Assembly: GCA_026399205.1 (NCBI GenBank)
Contig: JAPLRL010000040.1
Coordinates: forward strand, 1 to 55,620
Length of the DNA: 55,620 nt
Direction: 5' to 3'
From: Gammaproteobacteria bacterium
GTDB taxonomy: Bacteria > Pseudomonadota > Gammaproteobacteria > Legionellales > Legionellaceae
The notes beneath the pieces are model-generated. The model was not told the origin of the DNA. It did no database searches and saw only the letters and a program-made list of their open reading frames with translations. Positions 17,214-27,084 of the stretch are shown piece by piece. A program made the translations under genes and the position numbers. How positions within the stretch are numbered: position 1 is the stretch's first letter; every line of letters starts with the position of its first letter.

Positions 17214-18304
17214 GCTGTGGGGTCCTTTTGTGTGAGGGGAGAAGAATAAAAGCGCGGAGGGCCGACTTTGGCTTGTAAGCGTTTTCCACGAATATCAACC
17301 TCAACCACGGGTGGGGTATCAATGGGGACACGGGCGAGTGCAATCGATTGATTGAGGGTCGGCGAAAAGCCACCCGAGGTCGTGATGCCATTCGGTTGAT
17401 TGGGAATAAAAATAGATTGTGCGGCGCGTAATACACCAGGGTCAATGAGCGTGAGCCCGACCATTTTGCGTTGTAGGGTTTGTTGCTCAGATAACAATGC
17501 GCCCATGCCAATAAAATCGCGATCTTGAGGTGACCATTTAACGGTCCAGCCGAGCCCGGACTCTAGTGGGTTGGTGGATTCATCCATGTCTTGGCCATAT
17601 AATAAATAGCCGGCTTCTAGACGCAAGCTGTCCCTGGCGGCCAAACCACAAGGCGTAAAGCCTGCGTCAATTAAGCTTTGCCAAAACGCGAGGGCTTGAT
17701 GGTCTGGGAGCATGATTTCAAAGCCATCTTCACCGGTGTAGCCGGTGCGTGCAAAAAACCGCTCATCGACATCGACACACTCAAAACGACGTAAGGTGCT
17801 GATGGCGTCAGCTTCATTTTGGGGGAGTAAGGTTAAGAGCTTTTGAATGGCCTGTGGGCCTTGTACCGCAATGATGGCTAATTCTGGGCGCACTTGTAAC
17901 CCGAGTGCAAACCCTTGGCTTTTTTGTTGAATCCAGTCTAAATCTTTTTGGCGCGTGGCTGAGTTTAAAATCAATCGATGGTTATCAGAGGCGCGTTGGT
18001 AGACGATAAGATCGTCTAAAATACCGCCATGTTCATTACACATACAGCTGTAGAGCGCCGTTCCCGGATGTGCCAGGTGATCGATATCGTTGGTGAGTAG
18101 TTTTCGCAGAAATTGTCGACCGCCGGTGCCTAGAATATCTAGAATCGTCATGTGTGACACATCAAAAATACCCGCGTCTTTTCTGACCGCGTGGTGTTCT
18201 TGAATTTGCGAGCCATAATGCAAGGGCATATGCCAGCCGTGAAAATCAACCATTCTGGCATGGTGAGCGATATGGGCCGAGTGGAGTGGCGTGAGCGCAG
18301 GCAT
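17210..18304 (-). CDS. gcvT: glycine cleavage system aminomethyltransferase (T protein)
   Basis: GcvT moves the methylene group from GcvH to tetrahydrofolate, releasing ammonia. The 364-residue protein has the family opening (HARMVDFHGWHMPLHYGSQ), AGIFDVSHM, the folate-site region RTGYTGEDGFE and GLAARDSLRLEAGY. It is first in the operon, with AGGA 7 bases before the ATG. No glycine riboswitch fits in the 80 bp between it and the upstream palindrome; expression appears to depend on an ordinary promoter. Confidence 0.96.
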   Translation of the reverse strand: MPALTPLHSAHIAHHARMVDFHGWHMPLHYGSQIQEHHAVRKDAGIFDVSHMTILDILGTGGRQFLRKLLTNDIDHLAHPGTALYSCMCNEHGGILDDLIVYQRASDNHRLILNSATRQKDLDWIQQKSQGFALGLQVRPELAIIAVQGPQAIQKLLTLLPQNEADAISTLRRFECVDVDERFFARTGYTGEDGFEIMLPDHQALAFWQSLIDAGFTPCGLAARDSLRLEAGYLLYGQDMDESTNPLESGLGWTVKWSPQDRDFIGMGALLSEQQTLQRKMVGLTLIDPGVLRAAQSIFIPNQPNGITTSGGFSPTLNQSIALARVPIDTPPVVEVDIRGKRLQAKVGPPRFYSSPLTQKDPTA

Positions 18305-18326
18305 AATAAAGTCCTTTTTTCACTGC

Positions 18327-18356
18327 ATTATATGCTGGTTTTGTTAGGGTTGTCAT
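18327..18356 (-). promoter_or_regulatory. promoter of the gcv operon
   Basis: On the minus strand a TATAAT (18327-18332) lies 23 bases before the gcvT start codon, with ATGACA 18 bases upstream as a -35-like hexamer. Confidence 0.55.
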
Positions 18357-18386
18357 CAGACGTACGATAAATCCGACGCACGATAA

Positions 18387-18473
18387 ATCCGAGCCGCGAC
18401 CGTTAGGGAGCGGAAGTTTTATTAGGGAACGGAACTTTCAAAACTTCCGCTCCCTAACGGTCGCGGCTCGGAT
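18387..18473. repeat. ATCCGAGCCGCGACCG palindrome, copy 2
   Basis: Perfect 34-bp inverted arms (18387-18420 and 18440-18473) around a 19-base centre that itself resembles part of an arm. It overlaps the 3' end of the ankyrin gene: the final codons HPSRDR and the TAG stop of that gene are read from this element. Confidence 0.93.
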
Positions 18474-21400
18474 GACTGAGTTTTCCTCGTGGCCTCTGAT
18501 CATCCGCTTCTTTAAAAAACTGTTGAGGGGCGCTCGATACCCCCCGGTCAAACAAAGATAACGTCGTTAAAGTCGCGGTGTCGATAGGATCAGCTCGTTT
18601 AGCCAGTAGGGTTAAGTTTTCAAGCAACCACTGATGATGCTCAGGTACGGTGATGAGTTGCATCGCTTGTTTGATATCTTCTTGATGGAGTTGATTGCTG
18701 AGTTGATTATAGATGGTGTCTAAGATCTTGAGATCTTGGTTAAGAGCCGCAACGTGTAAAATATTTTGTATAAGCGGAATCCGCTCACCAGGTGCTGCGG
18801 TATCTAACCGGAGATCGGTATGAAATAAAAAATCGATAATGAGATCAGTATTGAGGGGAGGGCTCGTGTGCAGGACTGTCGATAACATCGAGGCATACAC
18901 AAACTGTTTAAATAGCGCTTCCCTCTTTTGGTTTTCGTCCAAATCGAACGCTGGATCCGCAATGGTTTTCGCTACTTTCGTGACGATGCATTCAATGCAC
19001 GCCCAAGCGTTGCAGGGCATGACGTTTAGAAGGAGTTCAGCTGAGTTCAAATCATAGGCCGTTGCAATAGCTTGCTCGAGGATGGTTAATCCATTGTTTA
19101 ACCCGCAGGCTGCATGAACATCAACGTCATGAATGTGAGCTAAAATGACAGATCCGTCAGCATTGCTGCCTGCTTGAAATTCTTTTTTTATCATCCATTG
19201 GGTCATGATACGTTTGCTTGCTGCTTGAAACCACAGTGTTAAGTCTGGCCCCGGAGGGCAAGCGGCTAAGATGCGTTTAATATCAATTTGTTTCGCAGCT
19301 TGATAGTACTTTATCATCACCTGTTCTAGTAGGGTTACATCTACTAATAACAAGGACAGTCTTAGCGCTTGTTCAGCCAACGTTAATTCATGTTCTACAA
19401 TCGGAGCGATATGTAGATCGAGATCTTGAGATAAAATGGTTAATATTCGCTGAACGTCAATGTTGGGCGTCATTTCGAAGATTTCAATTTCTTTTTTTAA
19501 GAGTGTGTAATAGATAAAATTCGCGATGGCCGATGGGGTTGCAGTGTACCGTGCATTGGGGGGCATTGAAAAAGAGTCAACAATATGTTGTACACAGGTT
19601 TCAATGGGGTAAGGTAGTCGGCGTGCAGCTGTTTCTAGGAGATCAGCGATGGCGGTGTTATCGCTTTTTGTGGAGAGTATAAAGGCTTGGGCCATTAGTT
19701 GCTCCGCAAACGTTAATCGATTATCAAATCCACAGGCCTCTCTTAAATCAATTTGGTGTGCGATGATGTCCAGACAGTCAAGGTCGGCTTGTTCCCCTTT
19801 TAAACACTCTTGTAAGAGGTCTTCTCGTAGCGCAATGTTGATGAGGGTATCGTTTATCCAAATTGAAAGATCTTCTTGGTGACTTTCTTGCAAGCGAGTA
19901 GCTATTTTTTGTACATCAAGGGATTGATGATTCTTTTTTAATGCGACATAGCCTTGATAAAAAAGGGCTTCATCACCGAGGATGGTGGCGTGCGCGATGG
20001 TTTGTTCAGCCGCATTTAAGGTTGTTTGTTGAGCTTGGGTATTTTGCATGGCAAGCGGCAATGACTTAATGCCCTGTTTAGTCGGGGATAGTGTATATTT
20101 TGTTAGTTCATCCATCAGTAAAGCTTGATAAATCCACTGTTCTACATCTTGACTGGATGCGCCAGTTCTGCTGTTGGGTGGGCGTGTAAAAGAGAGCGCA
20201 ATATGCTCTATTCGCTTTTCTATAGGATGATCTAATTGAGTAAACAATTGACCTAAAATAAATTCTTTTTGTATTGGAACAAGCAGGTGTTGTTGGTCCA
20301 ACAGATACAGCGTTGCAATGATTTGTTCACTGAGGGTGAGTCCATAGAGGGCGGTGTCTCCTGATGTTAAATCGACGATTTCATCGATGGCGGATGCAAT
20401 GATATCGACGCTGATTGGGCGGTAGATAGGGTATTGTAATAGATGCTCGAGTAGGAGTTGATAAAGCTCTTCTTGGATATTGGCGCGATATACATGCGCT
20501 TTGTCTTGGGTGGATGTTTCAAAAGACTCGGTTATTTTTTGTATACTATTTTTTATAGGGGAGTCTAACTGTGGAATGAGGTGATTGAGAATAAGATGTA
20601 TGTCTTCCTCTGAAATCAGCCGTTCATTAGACCATATATACACGTTTGCAAGCAGTTGTTCTGCCAGGGTGAGTGGATGGTTGGTGGTTTTCTGCAAATT
20701 TATGTTTTGAGACAGCAAGTTGATGATGAGCGGAATGTTTGCAGTGGCACCTTTTTCACATTCATGAATGAGAATGAGTTGAGGATCATCTCCTTGCGCT
20801 CCGTCGACGTCCCGCGGAGTAGAACGGGATGTCGAGGATGGGTTTTGCTCTTGAACTCTCAGTTGGCTGAGGGAATGTTCTACCCATGCTTGAAACTGCC
20901 TCGATTCTGCTGGCGTAAAAAGCGCAGCTAATTGTTTTGTGAGTTGTCTTGAACGGTTTAATTTTGATTTAAAAGGTGCAATCTGATGGGGTGAATTGGA
21001 CAAATAGGCCATGATGATTTGTTTTTCATTTGGCTTGAGGTCAGCAAAGGCCTGGTCGGTCGTGAGCACTTGTTCTAATACAGTTTCGCTGTGGCGGGTA
21101 GCAAAAGAAGAGAGCGACAAGTGCAGCACGTTATTGGGGATTTGTTGCTTTAATAGCGCAATGAGAGTTGGGATATCTGGCGTTGAATGAGAGCATTCGA
21201 ATTGGATCGCAGACCGGATAACTTTTTGTTGTAGAGGCTCTTGTAGCTCATCAAGTAAGCTGAGGATTGTACTGCGATGGGCCAGATACACGGCTCCATT
21301 ATTGATTAATTTAGTGATGAGATGGGTGATGACGGCAGGATCGGTCAGTTGATACGCTAGCCCAATGGGGCTGAGGCCTGCATGATTTTTAATATCGAGT

Positions 21401-22608
21401 CTTGCGCCTTGTTCTAAAAAACGAATGAGCGTATTTGCATCGGTGATGGTGTGTAGGGCAAGGTGTAACGGGGTATCTCCATCCAGATTTTGCTGGTTGA
21501 TTTCAGCGCCTTTAAAAAAAGGAAGCAGTTTCGTGATGCGTTTTCCAAAATGAATGCAGGATGCATTCATTTTTTTATCTTTTAAAAGGACCTGATGAAG
21601 TAACGTGTTTTGATGTGGGTCGATCATCTTGGTAATGGCTTGTCGCGAAAGATCTCTGGTTGCAATATCAAAGAGTTTGGAATGTAAAAGCTCAACCCTT
21701 TTTGCCTGATAAATAAAGGCCCTACTTTGGGTACCGAAGGCCGTATAAATGAGGTCTTTTTTTTCCTCAGATACCGCGGGGACGTTTTTGGAATAGTAGT
21801 CTGCATGCACGACGCTAGCAACCGTGTGTGGAAGATATTTTTTAATGCGATTAGAGGTGATGATATGGCTGATGTAGAGTGGCGGATTAGGAAGCGCACG
21901 TAACAATGTGGTTGCATTTTTCATGGCGACACCGTGCGAATGATCAAAACAAATATCGATGGTATCGATGATGGGCGGTAGTCCATAACCTTGAACGACC
22001 ATCGCACTTTTATGTTGATTAGGATCGTTGATGCGTAGTTTGGTGCCACTTAAAACCACGTTTGGGGCGTAGAGTGGATGGTGATGATCATCTGGCTGCA
22101 ACTTATAACCAGGCCCGTCCATCTCACCGATGCTGTAGCTTGGATCGTTTGGTGCATGATGCTCTTTACTAAAATGATGGATGATCACTTCTGATTGAGG
22201 CTCATTGGGCGTTTGAATGTGGAGTACCGCATTTCTCATGGTCCCATCGGGCCATAAAACAGGCATACTACTAGCGATGATCACAATATTGGGCGGAAAA
22301 TCTTTTAATCTCTCGGCAGTTTGATTAATGATGGCTTTATATTCGTTAATAGAGAGTGGCGAATATCGAGTATAAAAACTAAACTCATCGGTCACTGCGC
22401 GGGTTAATTGCTCCGGCCTAGCGTGGTTTTTAGCATAGGTCGCAATCGATTGAATTTGTCTTACAATCCGCTCGACGCGCCGATGATCGGGTCTGTTAGG
22501 ATTATAAATAATGTCCCATTGATCGATGGATTCGTGATGTTCACCATTCTGGCCGTCTACATCACCGATGATCAGAATGTTTTTAACTAGGAAACCAGTT
22601 CTTGCCAT
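18454..22608 (-). CDS. large ankyrin-repeat protein with novel ~105-residue repeats, putative effector
   Basis: A 1384-residue protein without signal peptide or membrane spans. Residues 1-270 loosely resemble a nitrilase-type C-N hydrolase: an IIASSMPVLWPDG strand region, a possible lysine in FSKEHH (K148) and a possible cysteine in DICFDHSHG (C220). This is weak. Residues about 330-440 contain ankyrin repeats (DGDTPLHLAL, AGLSPIGLAY). From 640 to about 1240 a helical unit recurs six times at 99-111-residue spacing, marked by LTLAEQ-like motifs at 646, 757, 863, 965, 1075 and 1174. The last residues, HPSRDR, come from a palindromic repeat. Size, ankyrins and genus context suggest a secreted effector; this is inference. 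Confidence 0.8.
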   Translation of the reverse strand: MARTGFLVKNILIIGDVDGQNGEHHESIDQWDIIYNPNRPDHRRVERIVRQIQSIATYAKNHARPEQLTRAVTDEFSFYTRYSPLSINEYKAIINQTAERLKDFPPNIVIIASSMPVLWPDGTMRNAVLHIQTPNEPQSEVIIHHFSKEHHAPNDPSYSIGEMDGPGYKLQPDDHHHPLYAPNVVLSGTKLRINDPNQHKSAMVVQGYGLPPIIDTIDICFDHSHGVAMKNATTLLRALPNPPLYISHIITSNRIKKYLPHTVASVVHADYYSKNVPAVSEEKKDLIYTAFGTQSRAFIYQAKRVELLHSKLFDIATRDLSRQAITKMIDPHQNTLLHQVLLKDKKMNASCIHFGKRITKLLPFFKGAEINQQNLDGDTPLHLALHTITDANTLIRFLEQGARLDIKNHAGLSPIGLAYQLTDPAVITHLITKLINNGAVYLAHRSTILSLLDELQEPLQQKVIRSAIQFECSHSTPDIPTLIALLKQQIPNNVLHLSLSSFATRHSETVLEQVLTTDQAFADLKPNEKQIIMAYLSNSPHQIAPFKSKLNRSRQLTKQLAALFTPAESRQFQAWVEHSLSQLRVQEQNPSSTSRSTPRDVDGAQGDDPQLILIHECEKGATANIPLIINLLSQNINLQKTTNHPLTLAEQLLANVYIWSNERLISEEDIHLILNHLIPQLDSPIKNSIQKITESFETSTQDKAHVYRANIQEELYQLLLEHLLQYPIYRPISVDIIASAIDEIVDLTSGDTALYGLTLSEQIIATLYLLDQQHLLVPIQKEFILGQLFTQLDHPIEKRIEHIALSFTRPPNSRTGASSQDVEQWIYQALLMDELTKYTLSPTKQGIKSLPLAMQNTQAQQTTLNAAEQTIAHATILGDEALFYQGYVALKKNHQSLDVQKIATRLQESHQEDLSIWINDTLINIALREDLLQECLKGEQADLDCLDIIAHQIDLREACGFDNRLTFAEQLMAQAFILSTKSDNTAIADLLETAARRLPYPIETCVQHIVDSFSMPPNARYTATPSAIANFIYYTLLKKEIEIFEMTPNIDVQRILTILSQDLDLHIAPIVEHELTLAEQALRLSLLLVDVTLLEQVMIKYYQAAKQIDIKRILAACPPGPDLTLWFQAASKRIMTQWMIKKEFQAGSNADGSVILAHIHDVDVHAACGLNNGLTILEQAIATAYDLNSAELLLNVMPCNAWACIECIVTKVAKTIADPAFDLDENQKREALFKQFVYASMLSTVLHTSPPLNTDLIIDFLFHTDLRLDTAAPGERIPLIQNILHVAALNQDLKILDTIYNQLSNQLHQEDIKQAMQLITVPEHHQWLLENLTLLAKRADPIDTATLTTLSLFDRGVSSAPQQFFKEADDQRPRGKLSHPSRDR

Positions 22609-22700
22609 AGGTTATGTTTAGATAATATCATTGTGCGTATTGTACATTATAGATGATATTTAAAAATACAGTATCTATAATTTTTGTGGTTACCTTGTCT

Positions 22701-24713
22701 TTAACTGCTCTTTAACTGCTCTTTCAATGCCAGCCATTGATCTCGCGTTGCAGCCGCTGCTTCAAACGCCATGTCTTCGGCTTGTTGATACATCAATTTT
22801 TCTAATTGCTTAATTTGCTTCACCAGCGCGGGTAAGGGCAGCGTTGGGGTTAAGGGGGTATCAATGCTAGGCGCAAGGTCCGTCGCCCCTTGTAGCGCAT
22901 CGTGAACGGCTCTACGGATGCTTGTTGGGGTAATGCCATGCTCAAGATTATAAGCGACCTGGATCTGGCGGCGGCGTGCGGATTCTTGCATGGCGCGCTC
23001 CATAGAGCCTGTGATTTTGTTGGCGTAAAGAATCGCGCGCCCGTGGAGGTTGCGTGCGGCACGTCCTATGGTTTGAATTAATGAGCGATCGGATCTTAAA
23101 AACCCTTCTTTGTCAGCATCTAAAATCGCAACCAATGCAACTTCAGGGAGATCTAGGCCTTCTCGCAAGAGATTGATTCCAATCAGGACGTCAAAAATGC
23201 CAAGACGCAGGTCGCGGATGATTTCTGTGCGCTCTAGCGCGTCAATATCAGAATGCATATAGCGGACTTTCACGCCATGTTCGCTTAAATACTCAGCCAG
23301 ATGTTCGGCCATTTTTTTGGTTAAGGTGGTGACCAAAACGCGATGTTCTGCTTTGACCATAAGATGAATTTCAGAGAGTAAATCATCCACCTGGTTGGTT
23401 GCAGGGCGCACGATGACATCGGGATCAATCAGCCCTGTTGGACGCACAATTTGCTCGCTGATGGCATCGCTATGCTGTTTCTCGTAAGTGCCTGGTGTGG
23501 CTGAGACATAAATGGTTTGTGGGGAGCGTGCTTCGAATTCTTCAAAGCGCAATGGGCGGTTGTCTAGTGCAGAAGGGAGCCGAAACCCATATTCAACCAA
23601 GGTTTCTTTTCTAGAGCGATCGCCTTTGTACATCCCGCCAATTTGTGAGACCGTGACATGTGATTCATCTAAAACCAGTAGGGCATTGGGGGGTAAATAA
23701 TCAAATAACGTCGGTGGCGGGCTGCCGCTAGGGCGGCCTGATAAATAGCGCGAATAATTTTCAATGCCTGAGCAATAGCCAATTTCTTGAATCATTTCTA
23801 AGTCGTAATGGGTGCGTTGCTCTAAGCGTTGCGCTTCAACGAGTTTATTGGCTTTGTTCAGCTGATGCAGCCGCTCATCTAACTCTTGTTTAATGAAATC
23901 AATGGCCTGTAATAAGCGATCGCGCGGGGTCACATAATGGGTTTTAGGAAAAACCGTGACGCGCGGCAATTTTTGGCGTTTTTCACCCGTGAGGGGATCA
24001 AAAATAAACAACTGCTCGACTTCATCATCAAAAAGTTGAATGCGGATGGCATCTTTTTCTGAGTCTGCGGGAAATACATCAATGACTTCACCGTGTGCGC
24101 GAAATTGCCCGCGCTCTAAAGACTGCGGGTTGCGCTTATATTGCATTTCTGTCAGACGGGTGAGAATCATCCGCTCGGTTATTTTTTCTCCAATTGACAG
24201 GTGTAATACCATGTTTAAATAGGTATCAGGCGAGCCTAAACCATAAATTGCAGAAACACTGGCAACAATAATAGTGTCGGGACGTTCAATTAAGGCTTTG
24301 GTGGCTGAAAGCCGCATTTGTTCGATTTGTTCGTTAATGGAGGCATCTTTTTCAATATAGAGATCAGACGCGGGCACATAAGCTTCGGGTTGATAATAGT
24401 CATAATAAGAAATGAAATATTCCACCGCATTATGAGGAAAAAAAGACTTAAACTCGCCATACAGTTGGGCTGCGAGGGTTTTATTGGGTGCCATGACGAG
24501 GGTTGTGCGTTGAACTGCTTGAATCACTTGTGCGATGGTATAGGTTTTTCCTGAGCCTGTGACCCCTAATAAAATTTGTTTAGCGAGGCCCGCATCTAAC
24601 CCTTGTATGAGAGACTCAATGGCCGCAGGTTGATCTCCTGCAGGTTGAAAATCTGCATGGATCTGAAAGGGCGTAAACAATTTTTTTTCTAAAATGAGTG
24701 ATCTCCAAGGCAA
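22701..24713 (-). CDS. uvrB: UvrABC system protein B
   Basis: UvrB is the damage-verifying helicase-like subunit of nucleotide excision repair. The 670-residue protein has Walker A GVTGSGKT, the beta-hairpin region [23 protein letters not shown], and a C-terminal UVR domain ([17 protein letters not shown]). The start is uncertain: the frame opens at a TTG, no ATG lies near the conserved N-terminus ([17 protein letters not shown]), and the best ribosome site (GGAG) precedes an ATT at about 24695. It is divergent from aspC. Confidence 0.96.
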   Translation of the reverse strand: MPWRSLILEKKLFTPFQIHADFQPAGDQPAAIESLIQGLDAGLAKQILLGVTGSGKTYTIAQVIQAVQRTTLVMAPNKTLAAQLYGEFKSFFPHNAVEYFISYYDYYQPEAYVPASDLYIEKDASINEQIEQMRLSATKALIERPDTIIVASVSAIYGLGSPDTYLNMVLHLSIGEKITERMILTRLTEMQYKRNPQSLERGQFRAHGEVIDVFPADSEKDAIRIQLFDDEVEQLFIFDPLTGEKRQKLPRVTVFPKTHYVTPRDRLLQAIDFIKQELDERLHQLNKANKLVEAQRLEQRTHYDLEMIQEIGYCSGIENYSRYLSGRPSGSPPPTLFDYLPPNALLVLDESHVTVSQIGGMYKGDRSRKETLVEYGFRLPSALDNRPLRFEEFEARSPQTIYVSATPGTYEKQHSDAISEQIVRPTGLIDPDVIVRPATNQVDDLLSEIHLMVKAEHRVLVTTLTKKMAEHLAEYLSEHGVKVRYMHSDIDALERTEIIRDLRLGIFDVLIGINLLREGLDLPEVALVAILDADKEGFLRSDRSLIQTIGRAARNLHGRAILYANKITGSMERAMQESARRRQIQVAYNLEHGITPTSIRRAVHDALQGATDLAPSIDTPLTPTLPLPALVKQIKQLEKLMYQQAEDMAFEAAAATRDQWLALKEQLKSS

Positions 24714-24721
24714 ATTTACTT

Positions 24722-24739
24722 AAAATAGCAGGCTATTTT
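24722..24739. promoter_or_regulatory. 18-bp palindrome between uvrB and aspC
   Basis: AAAATAGC, two bases, then GCTATTTT form a perfect inverted repeat in the 44-bp divergent gap between uvrB and aspC. It could be an operator or a shared promoter element. It does not fit the LexA box pattern (CTG-N10-CAG). Confidence 0.35.
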
Positions 24740-24757
24740 CTGAGATGAGAGGTAAGG

Positions 24758-25936
24758 ATGTCAATGTTACTTTCAAAACGAGTGAGTCGAGTGAAGCTTT
24801 CCCCAACATTAGCGGTCACCGCAAAAGCTGCAAAATTACGCGCAGAAGGCAAAGATATTATCGGGCTAGGCGCCGGCGAGCCTGATTTTGATACCCCACA
24901 ATATATTAAAGATGCGGCAATTGCAGCCATTGAAATGGGGTTTACTAAATATACTGCCGTCGATGGTATTCAAGAATTAAAACTAGCCATTCAACAAAAA
25001 TTTAAACGTGATAATCAGCTTGAATATGGTCTTAATCAGATTTTAGTGTCTTCAGGCGGCAAGCAAGGCTGTTATAATTTGTGCCAGGCGTTGCTGAATG
25101 AAGGCGATGAAGTCTTGATTCCCGCCCCTTATTGGGTGTCTTACCCTGATATGGCGCTCTTGGCTGATGCAACCCCCGTGGTGTTACCGACCCTGCTGTC
25201 TAATCGCTTTAAAATCACACCAGAACAATTAGACGCTGCCATCACCCCTAAAACAAAATTATTATGGTTAAATAGCCCGTCTAATCCATCGGGGGTGGCC
25301 TATACTCTACCTGAACTGCAAGCATTGGGGACTGTCTTAGAAAAACATCCTCATGTTGTGGTTGCAACCGATGATATGTATGAACATATTATTTGGTCTG
25401 GTCCTTTCGTAAATATTTTAAATGCAACGCCCTCCCTTAAAGATCGAACGGTGGTGTTAAATGGGGTCTCTAAGGCGTACTCCATGACCGGTTGGCGCAT
25501 TGGGTATGCGGCGGGTCCTGTTGAACTTATTGCGGCCATGACCACGATTCAGTCACAATCAACGTCTAATCCTTGCTCCATTGCCCAAAAAGCAGCGGTC
25601 GCCGCGTTAAACGGTGGAAATGAGTTTATTCAACAAATGGTCGAGGCGTTCCACGATCGCCATGATTATGTCGTTGAGCGCTTGTTACAGATTCCTGGCA
25701 TAGAAGTGCTCCCTGCTGATGGTACATTTTATTTGTTTCCCAGTGTTGCGCAATTGATTGAAGAAAAAGGCATGGCCAATGACATCGCCTTTTCTGAAGC
25801 CTTGTTAAATGACGTCGGTGTCGCCATGGTGCCTGGTTCGGCGTTTGGGACAGAAGGATGCATTCGGCTGTCTTTTGCAACCAGCATGCAGGCGTTACGT
25901 GAAGCGATGGATAGATTGGAGCGGTTTTGTCTTTAA
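24758..25936 (+). CDS. aspC: aspartate aminotransferase (class I, subgroup Ib)
   Basis: A PLP enzyme of 392 residues that transfers the amino group between aspartate and 2-oxoglutarate. It shows GAGEPDFDTP, GFTKYTAVDG, LNSPSNPSG, and the PLP lysine in NGVSKAYSMTGWRIG (K239), the pattern of subgroup Ib enzymes. Its start is preceded by GAGAGG. It diverges from uvrB and its stop overlaps the end of the convergent M50 protease gene by 4 bp. The gene symbol is by function, not strict orthology. Confidence 0.9.
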   Translation: MSMLLSKRVSRVKLSPTLAVTAKAAKLRAEGKDIIGLGAGEPDFDTPQYIKDAAIAAIEMGFTKYTAVDGIQELKLAIQQKFKRDNQLEYGLNQILVSSGGKQGCYNLCQALLNEGDEVLIPAPYWVSYPDMALLADATPVVLPTLLSNRFKITPEQLDAAITPKTKLLWLNSPSNPSGVAYTLPELQALGTVLEKHPHVVVATDDMYEHIIWSGPFVNILNATPSLKDRTVVLNGVSKAYSMTGWRIGYAAGPVELIAAMTTIQSQSTSNPCSIAQKAAVAALNGGNEFIQQMVEAFHDRHDYVVERLLQIPGIEVLPADGTFYLFPSVAQLIEEKGMANDIAFSEALLNDVGVAMVPGSAFGTEGCIRLSFATSMQALREAMDRLERFCL

Positions 25937-27000
25937 AACCGCCGCAAATCATTTGCCAATAACTGCGCAATCAATATCCATATCAAAATCGTCGTGAGCC
26001 GATAAAGTAACACTTCCCAACCCACTGGCATGGGTTGGCCACGGCATTTTTCAATGAGGGCATAGAGAATACTCCCTCCATCTAAGGTTGGGATGGGGAG
26101 GAGATTCACGATGCCTACTGCGATACTGCATGAGGCAATGAAAAAAAGAAAAGTCGGTCCTTGTTGTAAAAACGCTTGTAGCGTGAGCTCGATGAAAGAC
26201 AAGGGGCCGGTTAACATCAAGAGAGGAAGGTGGCCGGTGATGAGCTGCTTGATGAGCTTGAAGAATAAACCAACGGTGAAGACTAAATCAGTCGACGCTA
26301 ATTTCATGGCATGAAGCAGAGGTTGGGGGGAATAGCGCTGCTGATGCCGTAACGTCGGTTTAATGCCGAGTTGTGCCCAGAGCGTTTTTGAAGAGAGCTG
26401 AGGCCGCCATGTTGCTAGATCTAATGAGTGGTGTTGAATCTTTCCTGTTTTTGTTTTGACGGTGATAGGAAAAGGTGGATAGCCAATAGAGGTTAGTAAT
26501 GTGACGCTTGCTTGCTGCCAAGAGGCCACGGATTCACCATGAAAAAACAGCAGTTGATCGCCTGATTTTAATCCGCCAGATGCGGCAATGCTCGTGGGTG
26601 TGACTTTATCAATCACCGCTAAAGGGAGTTGATACCCCACGCAATGAATCACAAAAAAACAACACCAAGCAACGGCGAAATTCATGAGGCCACCCGAAAG
26701 AAGGACCATCACCCGAATCCAAACGGCTTGTTTATCAAAGCAAACTGCCCATTGTTCTTGAGGTACAGGTTGAACGCGTGTATTCAGTAAAGTGACAGCA
26801 CCACCGACAGGCCAACGGCCTAACACCCACTCACAACCGGAGCGACTGGTTATTTTCAATAAAGGTTTGCCAAACCCACAGGCAACGCGTTGAATTTGAA
26901 TGGAAAAACACCAGGCGGCGATGGCGTGACCGAGTTCATGTAGGCCGATGACCAAGATGAAGGTCATGATGAGGCCTAGCATAGCGAAAAGAATAACCAT
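25933..27000 (-). CDS. M50 site-2 metalloprotease, RseP-like
   Basis: An inner-membrane intramembrane protease of 355 residues. It has the zinc-binding HELGH (H21, E22, H25) in the first membrane span, a single central PDZ-like region (about residues 125-200: GGLKSGDQLLFFHG), and the LDGG motif (NLLPIPTLDGG) near the C-terminus. RseP in Escherichia coli is longer (450 residues) with two PDZ domains, and normally sits by dxr, bamA or cdsA. This copy lies elsewhere and has a single PDZ, so it may be a divergent paralogue with a different substrate. Confidence 0.88.
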   Translation of the reverse strand: MVILFAMLGLIMTFILVIGLHELGHAIAAWCFSIQIQRVACGFGKPLLKITSRSGCEWVLGRWPVGGAVTLLNTRVQPVPQEQWAVCFDKQAVWIRVMVLLSGGLMNFAVAWCCFFVIHCVGYQLPLAVIDKVTPTSIAASGGLKSGDQLLFFHGESVASWQQASVTLLTSIGYPPFPITVKTKTGKIQHHSLDLATWRPQLSSKTLWAQLGIKPTLRHQQRYSPQPLLHAMKLASTDLVFTVGLFFKLIKQLITGHLPLLMLTGPLSFIELTLQAFLQQGPTFLFFIASCSIAVGIVNLLPIPTLDGGSILYALIEKCRGQPMPVGWEVLLYRLTTILIWILIAQLLANDLRRF

Positions 27001-27011
27001 GTTAAGTAATA

Positions 27012-27061
27012 TCCCTAAAGTTTTTACACACGCCGATCAGTCCCCTCTCCCGCGCTAGAAA
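27012..27061. repeat. partial copy of the AGGCAACGTCCC element
   Basis: About 50 bases (TCCCTAAAGTTTTTACACACGC onward to CGCGCTAGAA) match the left arm of the 237-bp inverted-repeat element at 53637-53873 with a few changes. The right arm is missing, so this is a truncated remnant, between the protease and FMN-protein genes. Confidence 0.75.
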
Positions 27062-27084
27062 AAAATGTTAGAGACGTGACCTCA

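Noticed and set aside
18305-18386. Glycine riboswitch upstream of gcvT
   Set aside because: Only about 80 bases are available, they contain a plain promoter, and none of the conserved riboswitch elements is visible.
24722-24739. LexA box between uvrB and aspC
   Set aside because: The palindrome AAAATAGC-AG-GCTATTTT lacks the CTG-N10-CAG pattern.
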